From assembly GCA_949358305.1 (NCBI GenBank), contig OX442314.1:51468581-51532580 (forward strand): a stretch of 64,000 bases of DNA. Direction: 5' to 3'. The stretch is from Strigamia acuminata. Lineage: Eukaryota; Arthropoda; Chilopoda; Geophilomorpha; Linotaeniidae. The notes under the pieces are model-generated. The model was not told where the DNA came from. It ran no database searches and worked only from the letters and a program-made list of their open reading frames with translations. Positions within the stretch are counted from its first letter, which is position 1. The number at the start of each line of letters is the position of its first letter. The position numbers and the translations under genes were made by a program. Below, in pieces: positions 11,990 through 21,776 of the stretch.

Positions 11990-14480
11990 GTGCGTGAAAG
12001 ACATGGCAAGAAAAATAAAAAGATGAATTTTCTTCTCAAATGTCCGTTTCTAGAAAGCAAGCTACCACTGGAGATAGAGCGGATAGACTTCTTATATGCA
12101 CGAATCGAATTACGCCTTTCGAGTCTTTCTTGTTGTCGCTTTCGTGATTTGCATATCCAAAAGCACACACACATTAACATTATAAACAAGGCACCACCTG
12201 CAGCCCCTAAAGTTGCAATGGTAATTGTGTCCATGAAAAGAACTAAACGAATCTCCGGATCTGGATGGAAAATGGATGGAAATATGAGAAATTTGTCCGA
12301 TCTACAAATAAGCACAATTTACCTGTTTCACATATAAATGTTCTTCGCATGGGATAACTTCGATACCATTTAAAGAATAACTGACGCAATCATTAGGTCG
12401 CTAGAGGGAGAGCATCCAAACTCGTTGATAATAGTCATGATTGGACTGTTTTTGCTGTATTAGTCGTCTCAAATCACCCTCATTTGTGTCTGTCATGTAT
12501 GGCATTGAGCCCTCTTCAGACTGTAGGGAATAAAGTATTGTTAGTAAATTCACGATTAGGGATTGCAGTACCGGACGGTTTTTATGGCACCGGTATTCGG
12601 TACTGACATTTTTTCCTGGTACTGTATTCGGTTCCGGTACCGAATGAAAAATGAGCACCGGTATTGGGACCGGTACTACTACCGAGAGCGGTACTGGCAC
12701 CGGTATTGGTACCGGTTCTGGATAGTCTATCTATTTCTCAAAAAAATATTTATTTGTCATGTATAATTAGATAATACGGTAGTACTTCAATTTATTCTTG
12801 AAAATATGAACGTAAAAAGCACAATGAATCCAGAGACTGGTCACCCAAGCGGCTACTTATCTTGGTGCAGAAAATTCCAGCTGACGAAAATTCCACACTG
12901 GTTGTAGGTATTGTCATAAGATACTGGTAGATTTTGTCTACCTCTTTAACAAACTTTACAAGCGGCTGACTGACCGTCACTAGACTTTGTGAAATAGTTC
13001 CACACTGGATTTTTGTTTGTAGAAACTTCCGGCGTAGAAACTTCCGGCGTAGAAACTTCCGGCGTAGACACTGCCGGAGTAGGAACTTCCGGATTTTGTC
13101 CTAGTTCAGCCATTTGCCATTATTACTATTTCCAAGTTAATTTAAAAAAAGAAACTGTTTCCAGCTGGAATGAGTAAATAACGAGTGAAATAAAATTTGT
13201 CACCTCCGACATCATTAGAAATGCTGGTAGTAGGTGGCGTTGTTGTGTTGTTTATGATGATGGAAAGTACCGATTTCGGTTCCTGTGTGTGAGACTCTTC
13301 CGGTACCAAGAAAAGCTAACGGTACTAGTACCGGCCCTCAGTACCGACAGAAAAAAACCTCGGTACCAAGACTGGTACTGAATCCCGGTACCAATGCCGG
13401 TACTGGAACCGATACTGAAGCCGGTACTGCAATCCCTATTCACGATGAAGTAAAACGGAAATTATTTACAAGACAATATAGTTTTGCATCATCGCGATTC
13501 ATCACCCTTCCGACATAGATAAAGCAAGTTGAGCCAACGCCACTCCAACCGGGCGGACATTTGCCGTCCACTAAAGTGATGTTGTTTAAATAGTACGGTT
13601 GGTATTTCACTTCTAATAGGTTGCTGAAATCGTTTTTATCTCGAATTCGGCCTGATATTGCAGTCTTGAAAAACTCATTGCCCCACCAATTGTTTGTAGC
13701 ATCAATTGCATAATTGTCATCGTTATCGCTGAAACGAAAAATTCACATTATTTGGACCGATTTTTTGCAGCAATTTCAAAATCATTATCCAAATTAATGA
13801 GAACATTGTTTTCATAATTTTGACCAGTTCCGCCGGCGTAAATTGTAGCGATATTTGTAGCGATATTTTCGTAAAAGCTGTTGTACTCGGCGCTCTGATA
13901 CTGTTGCAATCTTAACTTTTCATAGCCATGTACGGCAAAATTGTATTTGCCAGTATTCCGTCTAACCAAATTTCTAAAAAAATTTGAATGGATCTAAAAG
14001 AAATAATAATCAGTTGCCAACAACTGATAGAGTATTTCGATTTCTGTTTTTTGTAATCAAATTATGAGATATTGTAGCTCTCAATCTGCTTCCGGCTGAT
14101 GTTCCTTCAGTAGTGATTGCTAATCCTCCTTGATTACCCATTATCAAATTATTCTACAACAAAAATTATGTTTTAATTTGTGTATTTTTAGAAATTTATT
14201 AATGTATTACCTGCACAAATATATTTTTCGTATTTCGGACATCAAAAGTAACAGCTGCTTCACACGATGTAAAATTACCAAACATGCCTACTCCATTGTT
14301 TACAAATTGGTTGTGGACAAATGCGGAGGGTAGATTGTATTCACCAGTCGATGACTAGCTTGCACCTCCCATTCTATTTCCTGATATGACACTGTATGTT
14401 ATATTGTGGCTTTTTTCCGCAATTGAACCGATTCCCAGAGCAGGCAACGTGATTATTTCCGCTACAAATCTGTAATTTTC
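11990..14480 (-). pseudogene. Bark beetle/Anakonda-like 3' fragment with stops
   Basis: Bark/Anakonda is a large single-pass protein of insect tricellular junctions with beta-helix repeats, a C-type lectin domain and a short tail. Minus-strand exon pieces follow that order: beta-helix segments (about 14480-13740, with GNQGGLAITTEG and NLDNDFEIAAKNRS), a block at about 13490-13735 with ATNNWWGNEF then CPPGWSGVGSTCF (start of the lectin domain), the lectin remainder at about 12320-12530, and an exon with a transmembrane helix plus tail ERLERRNSIRAYKKSIRSIS near 12020-12280. In-frame TAG codons lie at 14355-14357 and just after WMLSL near 12400. A hAT element sits in one intron. The N-terminal two thirds are absent, so it is a decayed partial copy. 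Family identity is from motif recall, not a search. Confidence 0.7.
12557..13438 (-). mobile_element. hAT transposon, deleted (882 bp)
   Basis: Ends are 18-bp inverted repeats TAGGGATTGCAGTACCGG, flanked by an exact 8-bp duplication TTCACGAT (12549-12556 and 13439-13446), as hAT elements make. The subterminal regions are rich in GGTACCGGT and GGTACTG motifs. The minus strand at 12792-12980 encodes a hAT dimerisation domain (LMTIPTTSVEFSSAGIF, then SLDSLCFL), so this is a deletion derivative of an autonomous element. Four approximately 15-bp GTAGAAACTTCCGGC units lie at 13018-13094. It sits in an intron of the Bark remnant: the donor GTAAAT precedes it and the acceptor CCCTACAG follows. Confidence 0.9.
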
Positions 14481-14860
14481 TGCTGCACCGTTTGCGTGTA
14501 TGTGAATACTCACAAGGGGAGCACACGTATAAGATACTCACAGATTGTTGCAATATTAAACGTGAAGCATTGTTATATCATGCTGAATGAGACTCTAAAA
14601 TAATTTCATTCCATAAACAGCCAACAATGCAAACAATGAGCTCAAAGTTTGCACTATTTTGTCTGGGTATACGTCCAATCTGAGCAATCAGGCCTAGTGT
14701 ATGAATGCTGTAAACAACAGTTGCTAGGTAAAAAGTAGTTCCAAGATCAAAGTTGAATTTTATCATTTAATATTTAATGATGTCATTTCCTGATTTCCTC
14801 ATTTGAGATTCAATGATGTTCACCAATATGACTGTCTTCATGAAGACAATAATAGTTTGT
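14481..14860. other. Anonymous sequence
   Basis: No supportable gene. One 62-codon open stretch on the minus strand (14578-14766) has no recognisable motif and no clear splice context. Confidence 0.4.
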
Positions 14861-14864
14861 AGTG

Positions 14865-15140
14865 GTGGTCCAGTGGTTAAGGCAATGGACTAGGTATCTT
14901 TCCACACAGGTTCAAATCCTGGTGTGTGTGAAAATTTTTACTTTTACTTTTTAATTTTTTTTAGCAGTAATTTTAATGTTTGTAATTTTATGTTTGTTAA
15001 AAAATTAAAATTAATTAATTAAAGTTTTCTAAAAACAAACATAAAATTACAAACATTAAAATTACTGCTAAAAAAAATTAAAAAATAAAAGTAAAATTTT
15101 TTACACACCAGGATTTGAACCTGTGTGGAAAGATACCTAC
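14865..15140. repeat. tRNA-Ser-like sequence in a large foldback
   Basis: At about 14865-14930 the plus strand has a pol III A box (TGGTCCAGTGG) and B box (GGTTCAAATCC) and resembles tRNA-Ser (GTGGTTAAGGCAATGGACTA). It lacks the serine variable arm and a pairing acceptor stem, so it is not a functional tRNA. From 14891 to 14998 the sequence is repeated in inverted orientation at 15034-15138, giving a hairpin with arms of about 105 bp and a loop of about 35 bp. Best read as a tRNA-derived SINE-like unit that has formed an inverted pair. Confidence 0.7.
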
Positions 15141-15981
15141 CGGTAGTAGAAAAAAGCGCCCTATTGGACAAAGGTTGAAAATCCTGATAAACGATATTAT
15201 TCGTGTATATCCAGGTGCGCACAAGGAGGGCTTGGATTTAATTCAGGTTGGTTTTGATGATGACAGCGCAGATGATGTAGCTGTTCTAGTAAAAACTGAG
15301 CCAGCTCATTAGAAAACTGCAAAGGACGAAATTCCAAAGAAAATATCAAAGAATGATATAAAACAGAAACTGAATCTGTATTTCTCACGAGATTATTCCG
15401 AAGAAAAGCTTAATGAAGTTTTGTCAACAATCACTACAAGCTCATCGAAAATGTCCTACAAAATATCCTTGCGTGATATTCGTTCATGCACGACTAAATA
15501 CACTACTACGATGACAGACCGGTATCTGTATGATATTATAATTGTCAAGTTTTTAATAATTCCTTTCTGCATTAAAAACCATTGGACACTCATAAGCGTG
15601 GATAACATTGCAAAAGAAATTTATTTCTACAACTCGATAACTGTGGGTGAAAATGTTCCTAGTAATATCAAAGGAACAGATTTTCTCCAGAATAAATACT
15701 TCCATGATTACAGAGAAGTTCAATTAAAAACGACATTAGATTGGATGGACGCCATCCACAGAAATGTTTTAGGCCAAGGTCCAATGTTTAAGTACACAGT
15801 AAAAGGACTTAAACGTGGCATCCCAAAGCAACGCAATGGGTGTGATTGTGGTGTCTTTGTGATACTGTACGCACGATACCTTCTTCAAGAACAAGAATTT
15901 AATTTCACAAATACAGACATACGTAGAGAAAGATTAAGTATTGTTGTCGAGTTGCTACAAGGACACTTGGACAGCCACTAG
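15140..15981 (+). pseudogene. Ulp1/C48-type cysteine protease, transposon-like relic
   Basis: C48 proteases remove SUMO-like modifiers, and Ulp1-like domains also occur in several DNA transposons. One frame runs from just after the foldback to the TAG at 15979-15981, broken by an in-frame TAG at 15310-15312. The distal 186 codons hold the fold: NHWTLISVDNIAKEIYFYNS carries the catalytic His (residue 54), but the usual Asp of the YDS motif is Asn (residue 71). KQRNGCDCGVFVILYARYL carries the conserved Gln (137) and catalytic Cys (143). No introns and no convincing N-terminus. The stop and Asp-to-Asn change suggest an inactive relic. The source element was not identified. Confidence 0.7.
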
Positions 15982-16022
15982 TAGTAAAAAGAGTTTGTTG
16001 AGTGTGTTAGGGTGAGTCAAGG

Positions 16023-18539
16023 TGTGATGATTACAAATCGGTATTTATCAATGTTCACAATAGATGGCGCTGTATTCAAACTCGATAAAACTAAAAAGTG
16101 TGATAAATCATTACTTTGATACCGTGAATAAAATATAACTATTTTATTCAATATAAATTAAGTATTACTTACTTGACGATGTTGATTCTATCGAATCAAT
16201 ATCCACGTTACTTACCTGTTTGAAGGGAACCAATCGGACCCTTCTTGGCCCCAATTGGGTCCATCTGGACATAGTCATATATTAGGTCCGGACTAGTGAC
16301 CCGCGAATCCGCCGATTCGTACACTGATTGGCTGTCGCCAATCTAGTAGTTCTCAAGAACTATATAAGCATTAGTTTTCCACCCAGTATCCCCCTGGCTT
16401 GATTCTGAATATGTTTATATTGTTTGTAGTTGATATGTTGTTATCGTTTGATCTCACTTTCTCTATCGACACATCAGGCCTCCTCAGCTCTCCACAATTA
16501 GTATTCATTACTAGATTGTTATTGTTGTTGTAGGGCCCTTTCGGGAAGGCTAACTCCGGTAATAGACATGTTAACAACATGAAATGGCCCCGTAACGTTA
16601 GCTTGCTGTTCTACGGGACAGTTAGACTTCGTACGGTGGCTTAATATAATGGCCATATACAGTAAGGCCTTGCTAGATGAAAGTAGGTCCCTCAGCTAAC
16701 TGGCCTCAGTCCGCTGCAGGATGGTTGTTGTAAACAACCCTCTCAGCTTCCCGTCTTTCTGTGGCTGGTCCTTCCGCATGTTAAAGGTCGGTAAAGGGCC
16801 AATGCACAGGTAACACACCGGGTTGGTAGCCCGTGAGTAATATCTAAAGATGTTGCGATAAACAACTACCTGGATAATGGTAATCCAACAGCGGTGGCTG
16901 ATTAATATTTTACCCGGTGCTCGGTCTAATGACCCCGTCATCGTAAGGCATGCTGGCGGATGGAGGAGTCAAATTCTCCCGCGATGGTTCTCTCGACCGT
17001 CGTGACGGTCCCCGCCCCATCGTACACTCCGGGTTAGTAATCCGTGAACAGGGGTTTAAAAAACACAGTGCTAAACAAATTACTCAGGTATTAGTAATTC
17101 TGTAATTGGCAAGTCCATAGGAATGTTTACTTGGTGGTTGGTACCACCGATAGCGACTTAACGTTTACAAACAAATACCCGGCGCCCGATCACGAGATCT
17201 TGTCGTCGTAAGGCATGCTGGCGGATGGAGCCTCAACAACTCCCGCGACGGTTCTCTCAACTGTCGTGACGGTCCCCGCCCCATTTATATTTATATAACA
17301 ATAAATTGTTGTATTCCACTAATGACTTTATATTTATTTGATCTGGGAATATTCTACAAGAATATTCCTTTTAATACGAAGGACTCTTCGTAATATTAGA
17401 TGTTCGAGCTGCGGACCAAATACGTCTCCGTAGCAATATTTGTGACGATGCCGCAAGTCAGCCGTATCCCTCTGGCTTCGCCCGGATCCTCAACCAGTTG
17501 ATGCCGCCCGTTTACACGCGCTCAGAACCCCATTATACAGGGTGAACAAAAAGTCTGTATCTTTACTTAATATTTCTGAAAGTGCTGACAATGCATCTAA
17601 TCTGATGATGGCAAAGTACTAAAGTTGGGTGGGGAAATCTTTTGATGACCCAAAATTTGACATTGAGTTGTTGCTTCAAGGTCATTGGGAAATTATCTCG
17701 GAAACCGTTAGAGATAGACTGAAATTTCCAATTGTAAACTTGTAGACCATCATTTGTTTAGTCTAAAAATGACTAATGCTCAAATCTTTTGTACTAAAAT
17801 TATTGAAGAAAATCGCAATTTTCTAAAGTAAACACAAGTAAAAAAAAAAATGCCCCAAATTGAAAAAGTGTCAAAAACGTGCTGATTAGACGTAAAATGA
17901 TCCAAAAAATCGATTCCCCTGGTCGGAATTTGCATATCTAGCACCGTTGCAGAGATATGGGCAAAAAACTGAATTTTTTTATGACTTTCTTTTCAAAACT
18001 ACTTTTTCAATTGTGATTTTCTTAAAATTTTTTAGTACAAAAGATTTGAGAATTAGTCATTTTTAGACTAAACAAATGTTGCTCTACAAGTTTACAATTG
18101 GAAATTTCTGTCTATCTCTAATGGTTTCCGAGATAATTTTAAGAAAATTGCCAATTTTCTTAAAATTTCTTAAAATTTCTTTTCAAAAATTCAGTTTTCT
18201 GCCCATATCTCTGCAACGGTGCTAGATATGCAAATTCCGACCAGGGGAATCACCCAACATTAGTAATTTGCCAACATCAGATTAGATGCATTGTCAGCAC
18301 TTTCAGAAATATTAAGTAAAGATACAGACTTTTTGTTCACCCTGTATTATTATGCTTAATAAATGTTATGTCACACTGAAACCGTAAGTTATTTCTCTTG
18401 ATTCACGTATTCACATTTGTAAAGACTTCCGTAGCTTATCTCGGTTAGGTTGTTGCTAATCTTAGCAACGTCTTGTATAAACCGATTTATCTCTATCTCA
18501 AATTGGCTAATAAATTAGCCTAAAAGTAGAATCGTCACA
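16023..18539 (-). mobile_element. Solo LTR of a long-LTR retrotransposon, copy I
   Basis: Read on the minus strand it begins TGTGACGATTC and ends AATCATCACA, with a 4-bp target duplication AAGG at 16019-16022 and 18540-18543. Length is 2517 bp, or about 1708 bp without the nested element at 17538-18344. It shares sequence with 30991-32733 and 42720-44229. Inside are two diverged blocks about 285 bp apart, each with GGGACCGTCACGAC, then TCGCGGGAG and CCGCCAGCATGCCTTACGA. No internal coding region or second LTR is present, so it is read as a solo LTR. It also holds an AGATGGCGCTG motif near 16062. Confidence 0.82.
17538..18344. mobile_element. Palindromic Tc1/mariner-type MITE nested in solo LTR
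   Basis: Begins CAGGGTGAACAAAAAGTCTG and ends with its reverse complement, flanked by TA on both sides (17536-17537, 18345-18346), the signature of Tc1/mariner insertion. The 807 bp contain further inverted pairs: a block with ATTTTTAGACTAAACAAATG and one with CATATCTCTGCAACGGTGC each occur in both orientations. No transposase ORF. It interrupts the LTR, so it is younger than that insertion. Confidence 0.88.
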
Positions 18540-18543
18540 AAGG

Positions 18544-19146
18544 AAAAGCCAAAAAAAATTTGAGAGGTTTCCTGTGCGCGGTTTTCTTTTTATAAGTGTT
18601 TGAAGTCGGGTTGCAATTTCTGAAAAAGTTGAAATGTTTGGGAGTGTGTAACTCAACTATCTGAAGGTGTGAGGTGCTGAAACTTGTTGAGTGGGTTAAG
18701 GAGAAGTCAAGGAATTTGTAAAAAAAAAGTTTGGGGCATATCCTGTGCGTGGTTGTTGCACAATTTCAATTCAAAGTTTGGAGTCTAGGCGCAGACCTAA
18801 GTCCTAATTTTTAAACTTGTTTTTCAGGCATTTCCGCACACGTTTGGCCCTTCTCCCATACATATTCGGAATCAGCTCGCTGAGACGAACAGAATGAGCA
18901 TATATTTATTAAGCTCCAGCAATATAAGCATTATGCCGTTTTTTGCAACAAATAAGTCGTCTAGGGGATATGATTGAGTGTCCACCTAGGATCAAGGAGT
19001 TAGCAAGGACTTAAGGGCAAGTGAGTGTTTGCCACTCAACAGTCACAAACTACAATTGATAAGTTTTCCTGCTGAATCCAATTCCAAAATTATTAAAATG
19101 GGTTAGAAATACAAAATCCAGAATACAGTTTGACCTCGTTTCGATA
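18544..19146. other. Spacer
   Basis: About 600 bp with no gene seen. Two similar stretches near 15985-16020 and 18680-18720 (GTTGAGTG...GAGTCAAGG-like) suggest an older repeat that the solo LTR entered. Confidence 0.4.
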
Positions 19147-19150
19147 ACGT

Positions 19151-19368
19151 TGTGGAATTTCGGGTATTTGAGACGTCACGTCGCCAGGGGGCGTTTTGAC
19201 GTGACACGAATACGTCCGACAAACGATATATAATCAGCCAATGAGAGCTAAGCATTGTTGTATTTAAACCCATTATGTTTTGTAATAAAGTAACTTTGAA
19301 TGTAACTAACTAGCGGTTGTGTCATGTTATTTTCGGGTCAGCTATTTCTAGTTTTGACATAGTTTACA
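19151..19368 (+). mobile_element. Short solo LTR (218 bp)
   Basis: Begins TGTGGAATTTCGGG and ends AGTTTACA, flanked by the 4-bp duplication ACGT at 19147-19150 and 19369-19372. Inside are a TATA-like GATATATAA and, about 75 bp later, AATAAA, as expected for U3 and R in plus orientation. It ends 108 bp before the start codon of the FCP1-like gene and could serve as its promoter, which is inference. Confidence 0.75.
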
Positions 19369-19476
19369 ACGTTTTCTTACCATTTACGTTACGTTTTTAA
19401 CACGTATCCGCTAACTGTGTTGTTTATTATTATTTATTTATTTTAGACATCTGAAGTCCTGGTTATTTAATCTACA

Positions 19477-21060
19477 ATGGCTTCCATTCTCAAGAACACT
19501 TCAGCAATAGCATTCACTAACAAACATGCTGCAAATCTTGTCAAATGGAATGTTGTACGTGGCAGCAGAATTTCGATTGGATCAACTCTCTTTTCTTACC
19601 AACTTGGGACAAAACTGCTGTCAGAATTCAAATCAGACATCGCTGGGACAGTTATCAAAATATTAAAAGAAAATGGCCAAATGCTAAACACTGGCGACCA
19701 CGTCTTAATCCTCAAACATTGTTTGCATCCCATAGTCAATGAATCCTTGTGCGTTGCATGCGGACTTGACTTGGCGCACAACACTCAACGATCAACAGCA
19801 TCCCAAGTGGTTAATCTCAGTTTCCCCGAACTGCGCGTGAGCAAAAAGCACGCGCAGTATATTTTGAGCAATGCAGATACAAAACACCTGTTGGACAGCA
19901 AGAAATTAGTATTGTTGGTCGATCTCGATCTAACGCTACTACACACCACCCAAGACCCAACCCCGGATGGCATTGCCGACGTGTTTTCTTACAAGTTGAT
20001 GGGTTTGTGCTTCTGCACCAGACTGAGGCCAGGAACGAGAGATTTCTTGAAGAACATGAGCGAATTGTACGAATTGCACATTTGTACTTTTGGGTACGGC
20101 GAATACGCGAGGAAAATGGCTTGGTTGCTGGACCCGGACGGAAGTCTTTTTTCCAAGCGGATTTTATCTCGTGACGAGTTCGTACATCCGTCGTCGAAGA
20201 GTGAAAACATGAAGTACTTTTTCCCGCGTGGAGATTCGATGGTGTGCGTTATTGATGACCGTGGCGACGTCTGGAATTACGCGCCCAATTTGGTCCGTGT
20301 GAAGCCATATAATTTTTTCAAAGAAAATGAAGAGGTCGATTTGCAACAATTGCACCGGAATGATGATGACAGTCATTTGTTGCATTTGCAGGCAAAGCTG
20401 CGGATTGTTCACCAGACTTATTACGAGATGTACGAGAATTCGAAGGAGAATTTTGGCGTTCCTGATCTTAAGAAGGTGGTTCCGTTTGTGAAGAAGAATG
20501 TTTTGGAATCGGTTTATGTTGTGTTTAGCGGTGTTGATCTCCCGCCGAACGTGTCGATAGAAGAAAGTGAAATAGGGAAGATGGCAATGTCGTTAGGGGC
20601 TGTGGTTCAGAACAAAGTTGTAGGCAGGGGTGATCCTAATGTCAAAGCGACAACTCACGTAATATCTACTCGTTTGGACACCGAAAAGGTTCACTTCGCT
20701 AAGGTTTTTAAAAATGTACACTTAGTAAGCCCGGATTGGTTGTGGTGTTGTGCGGAACGTTGGGGAAAGGTTGACGAAAAGTTGTTTCCACTGGTTGAAA
20801 AGTGTTGCGTTGATCAAGGTAGAAATGAGGTTTTGACGAGAACAAACCCCGTAGTTAGTTGCACGACTGAAGACATAGTGAAAATGGATCAAAAGAGAAA
20901 AGGAAATGTTGTCGGAAAAATAACTGATAATAAAAGAGGTAATATAGTTCGGAGTAAGAGAAAGTTCGTAGAGTCTTTGGGAGATAGAAATGTAAACCCG
21001 TGTAAAAAACGGCACTTCAATTTACCGGCTGTTATGCCGACTTTTAACCGCCATTTATAG
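19477..21060 (+). CDS. FCP1-like RNA polymerase II CTD phosphatase, intronless and short
   Basis: FCP1/CTDP1 removes phosphates from the RNA polymerase II tail in the nucleus. The 527-aa ORF has the FCP1 order: an N-terminal lipoyl-like segment (about residues 45-100), the catalytic HAD motif DLDLT at 149-153 within LVLLVDLDLTLLHTT, LRPGTRDFL, CTFGYGEYARKMAWLLDPDG, the second HAD aspartates in VCVIDDRGDVWNYAPNLV, then a BRCT domain (about 345-435, ending SPDWLWCCAERWGK). Catalytic residues are present. Known FCP1 proteins are about 850-960 aa; here only a basic tail of about 90 residues follows the BRCT, so the usual C-terminus is missing. Single exon, with AATAAA near 21083. Probably an expressed retrocopy; a parental gene with introns should exist elsewhere. 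Confidence 0.85.
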   Translation: MASILKNTSAIAFTNKHAANLVKWNVVRGSRISIGSTLFSYQLGTKLLSEFKSDIAGTVIKILKENGQMLNTGDHVLILKHCLHPIVNESLCVACGLDLAHNTQRSTASQVVNLSFPELRVSKKHAQYILSNADTKHLLDSKKLVLLVDLDLTLLHTTQDPTPDGIADVFSYKLMGLCFCTRLRPGTRDFLKNMSELYELHICTFGYGEYARKMAWLLDPDGSLFSKRILSRDEFVHPSSKSENMKYFFPRGDSMVCVIDDRGDVWNYAPNLVRVKPYNFFKENEEVDLQQLHRNDDDSHLLHLQAKLRIVHQTYYEMYENSKENFGVPDLKKVVPFVKKNVLESVYVVFSGVDLPPNVSIEESEIGKMAMSLGAVVQNKVVGRGDPNVKATTHVISTRLDTEKVHFAKVFKNVHLVSPDWLWCCAERWGKVDEKLFPLVEKCCVDQGRNEVLTRTNPVVSCTTEDIVKMDQKRKGNVVGKITDNKRGNIVRSKRKFVESLGDRNVNPCKKRHFNLPAVMPTFNRHL

Positions 21061-21776
21061 CAGTGTGTATAAAATAATTATAAATAAAATAATTTATCAC
21101 CACTTAAGAATATTTGTTTTGAGTATTTTTTAATTACTTTGGTTTGGCACTATTGGCATGCAATAGTCATGTGACTATGCGATGCAAATTCACCCGGGCA
21201 CATCTCACCCCAATTTGGCTGAAGCGAACTGTTAATTAACCGTTTTGATGCACCAAATTGTTCTAATTGCGCAGATCTGCTGTGCACATCTGAAAGTTGG
21301 AGTTATGAAAAACTCTTGAATTCATCCTAAAACGTACAACACACTTGTCATTGCTCTGCTACAAATCACGAGTACTGACCATGTTAAGGTTTGGGCGATT
21401 TGAGACATTGCTATAATTATAGCATTTGCACAGTTTACAAAGCCAGCAGTTCTTTTTAAAGAATTTGTGTGACTCGTGTATGATTAAATTGAAGTCGGGG
21501 AGGAATGTTGTGTACTTGAATTATGATACGGAGTATATGATAATGAGTTATGTAAATGAGTTACCTATCGTTTCAGTTTTGTATGTTGTTGTGATAACAA
21601 TGAGTAGAATGTGTTCTTCATGAATGAGAGTTTATTCGTGTATAAGCTTCAATTTAAAACCAATGATTTTGGACAGGATTCAACAATATTACTTTACACA
21701 CTTCTCGTAATACGGCACTTTTTGTGTGTAATACAAGTATGTCAATTTGCATGTCACCATTAAATTAAAGTTATTC
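21061..21776. other. Intergenic region after FCP1-like gene
   Basis: Contains the AATAAA signal near 21083 and otherwise AT-rich DNA. A short imperfect palindrome, GCAATAGTCATGTGACTATGC, lies near 21160. A 65-codon open stretch at 21426-21623 has no motif support. Confidence 0.5.

Noticed and set aside
14865-14935. Functional tRNA-Ser gene
   Set aside because: A and B boxes are present, but the acceptor stem does not pair and the serine variable arm is missing.
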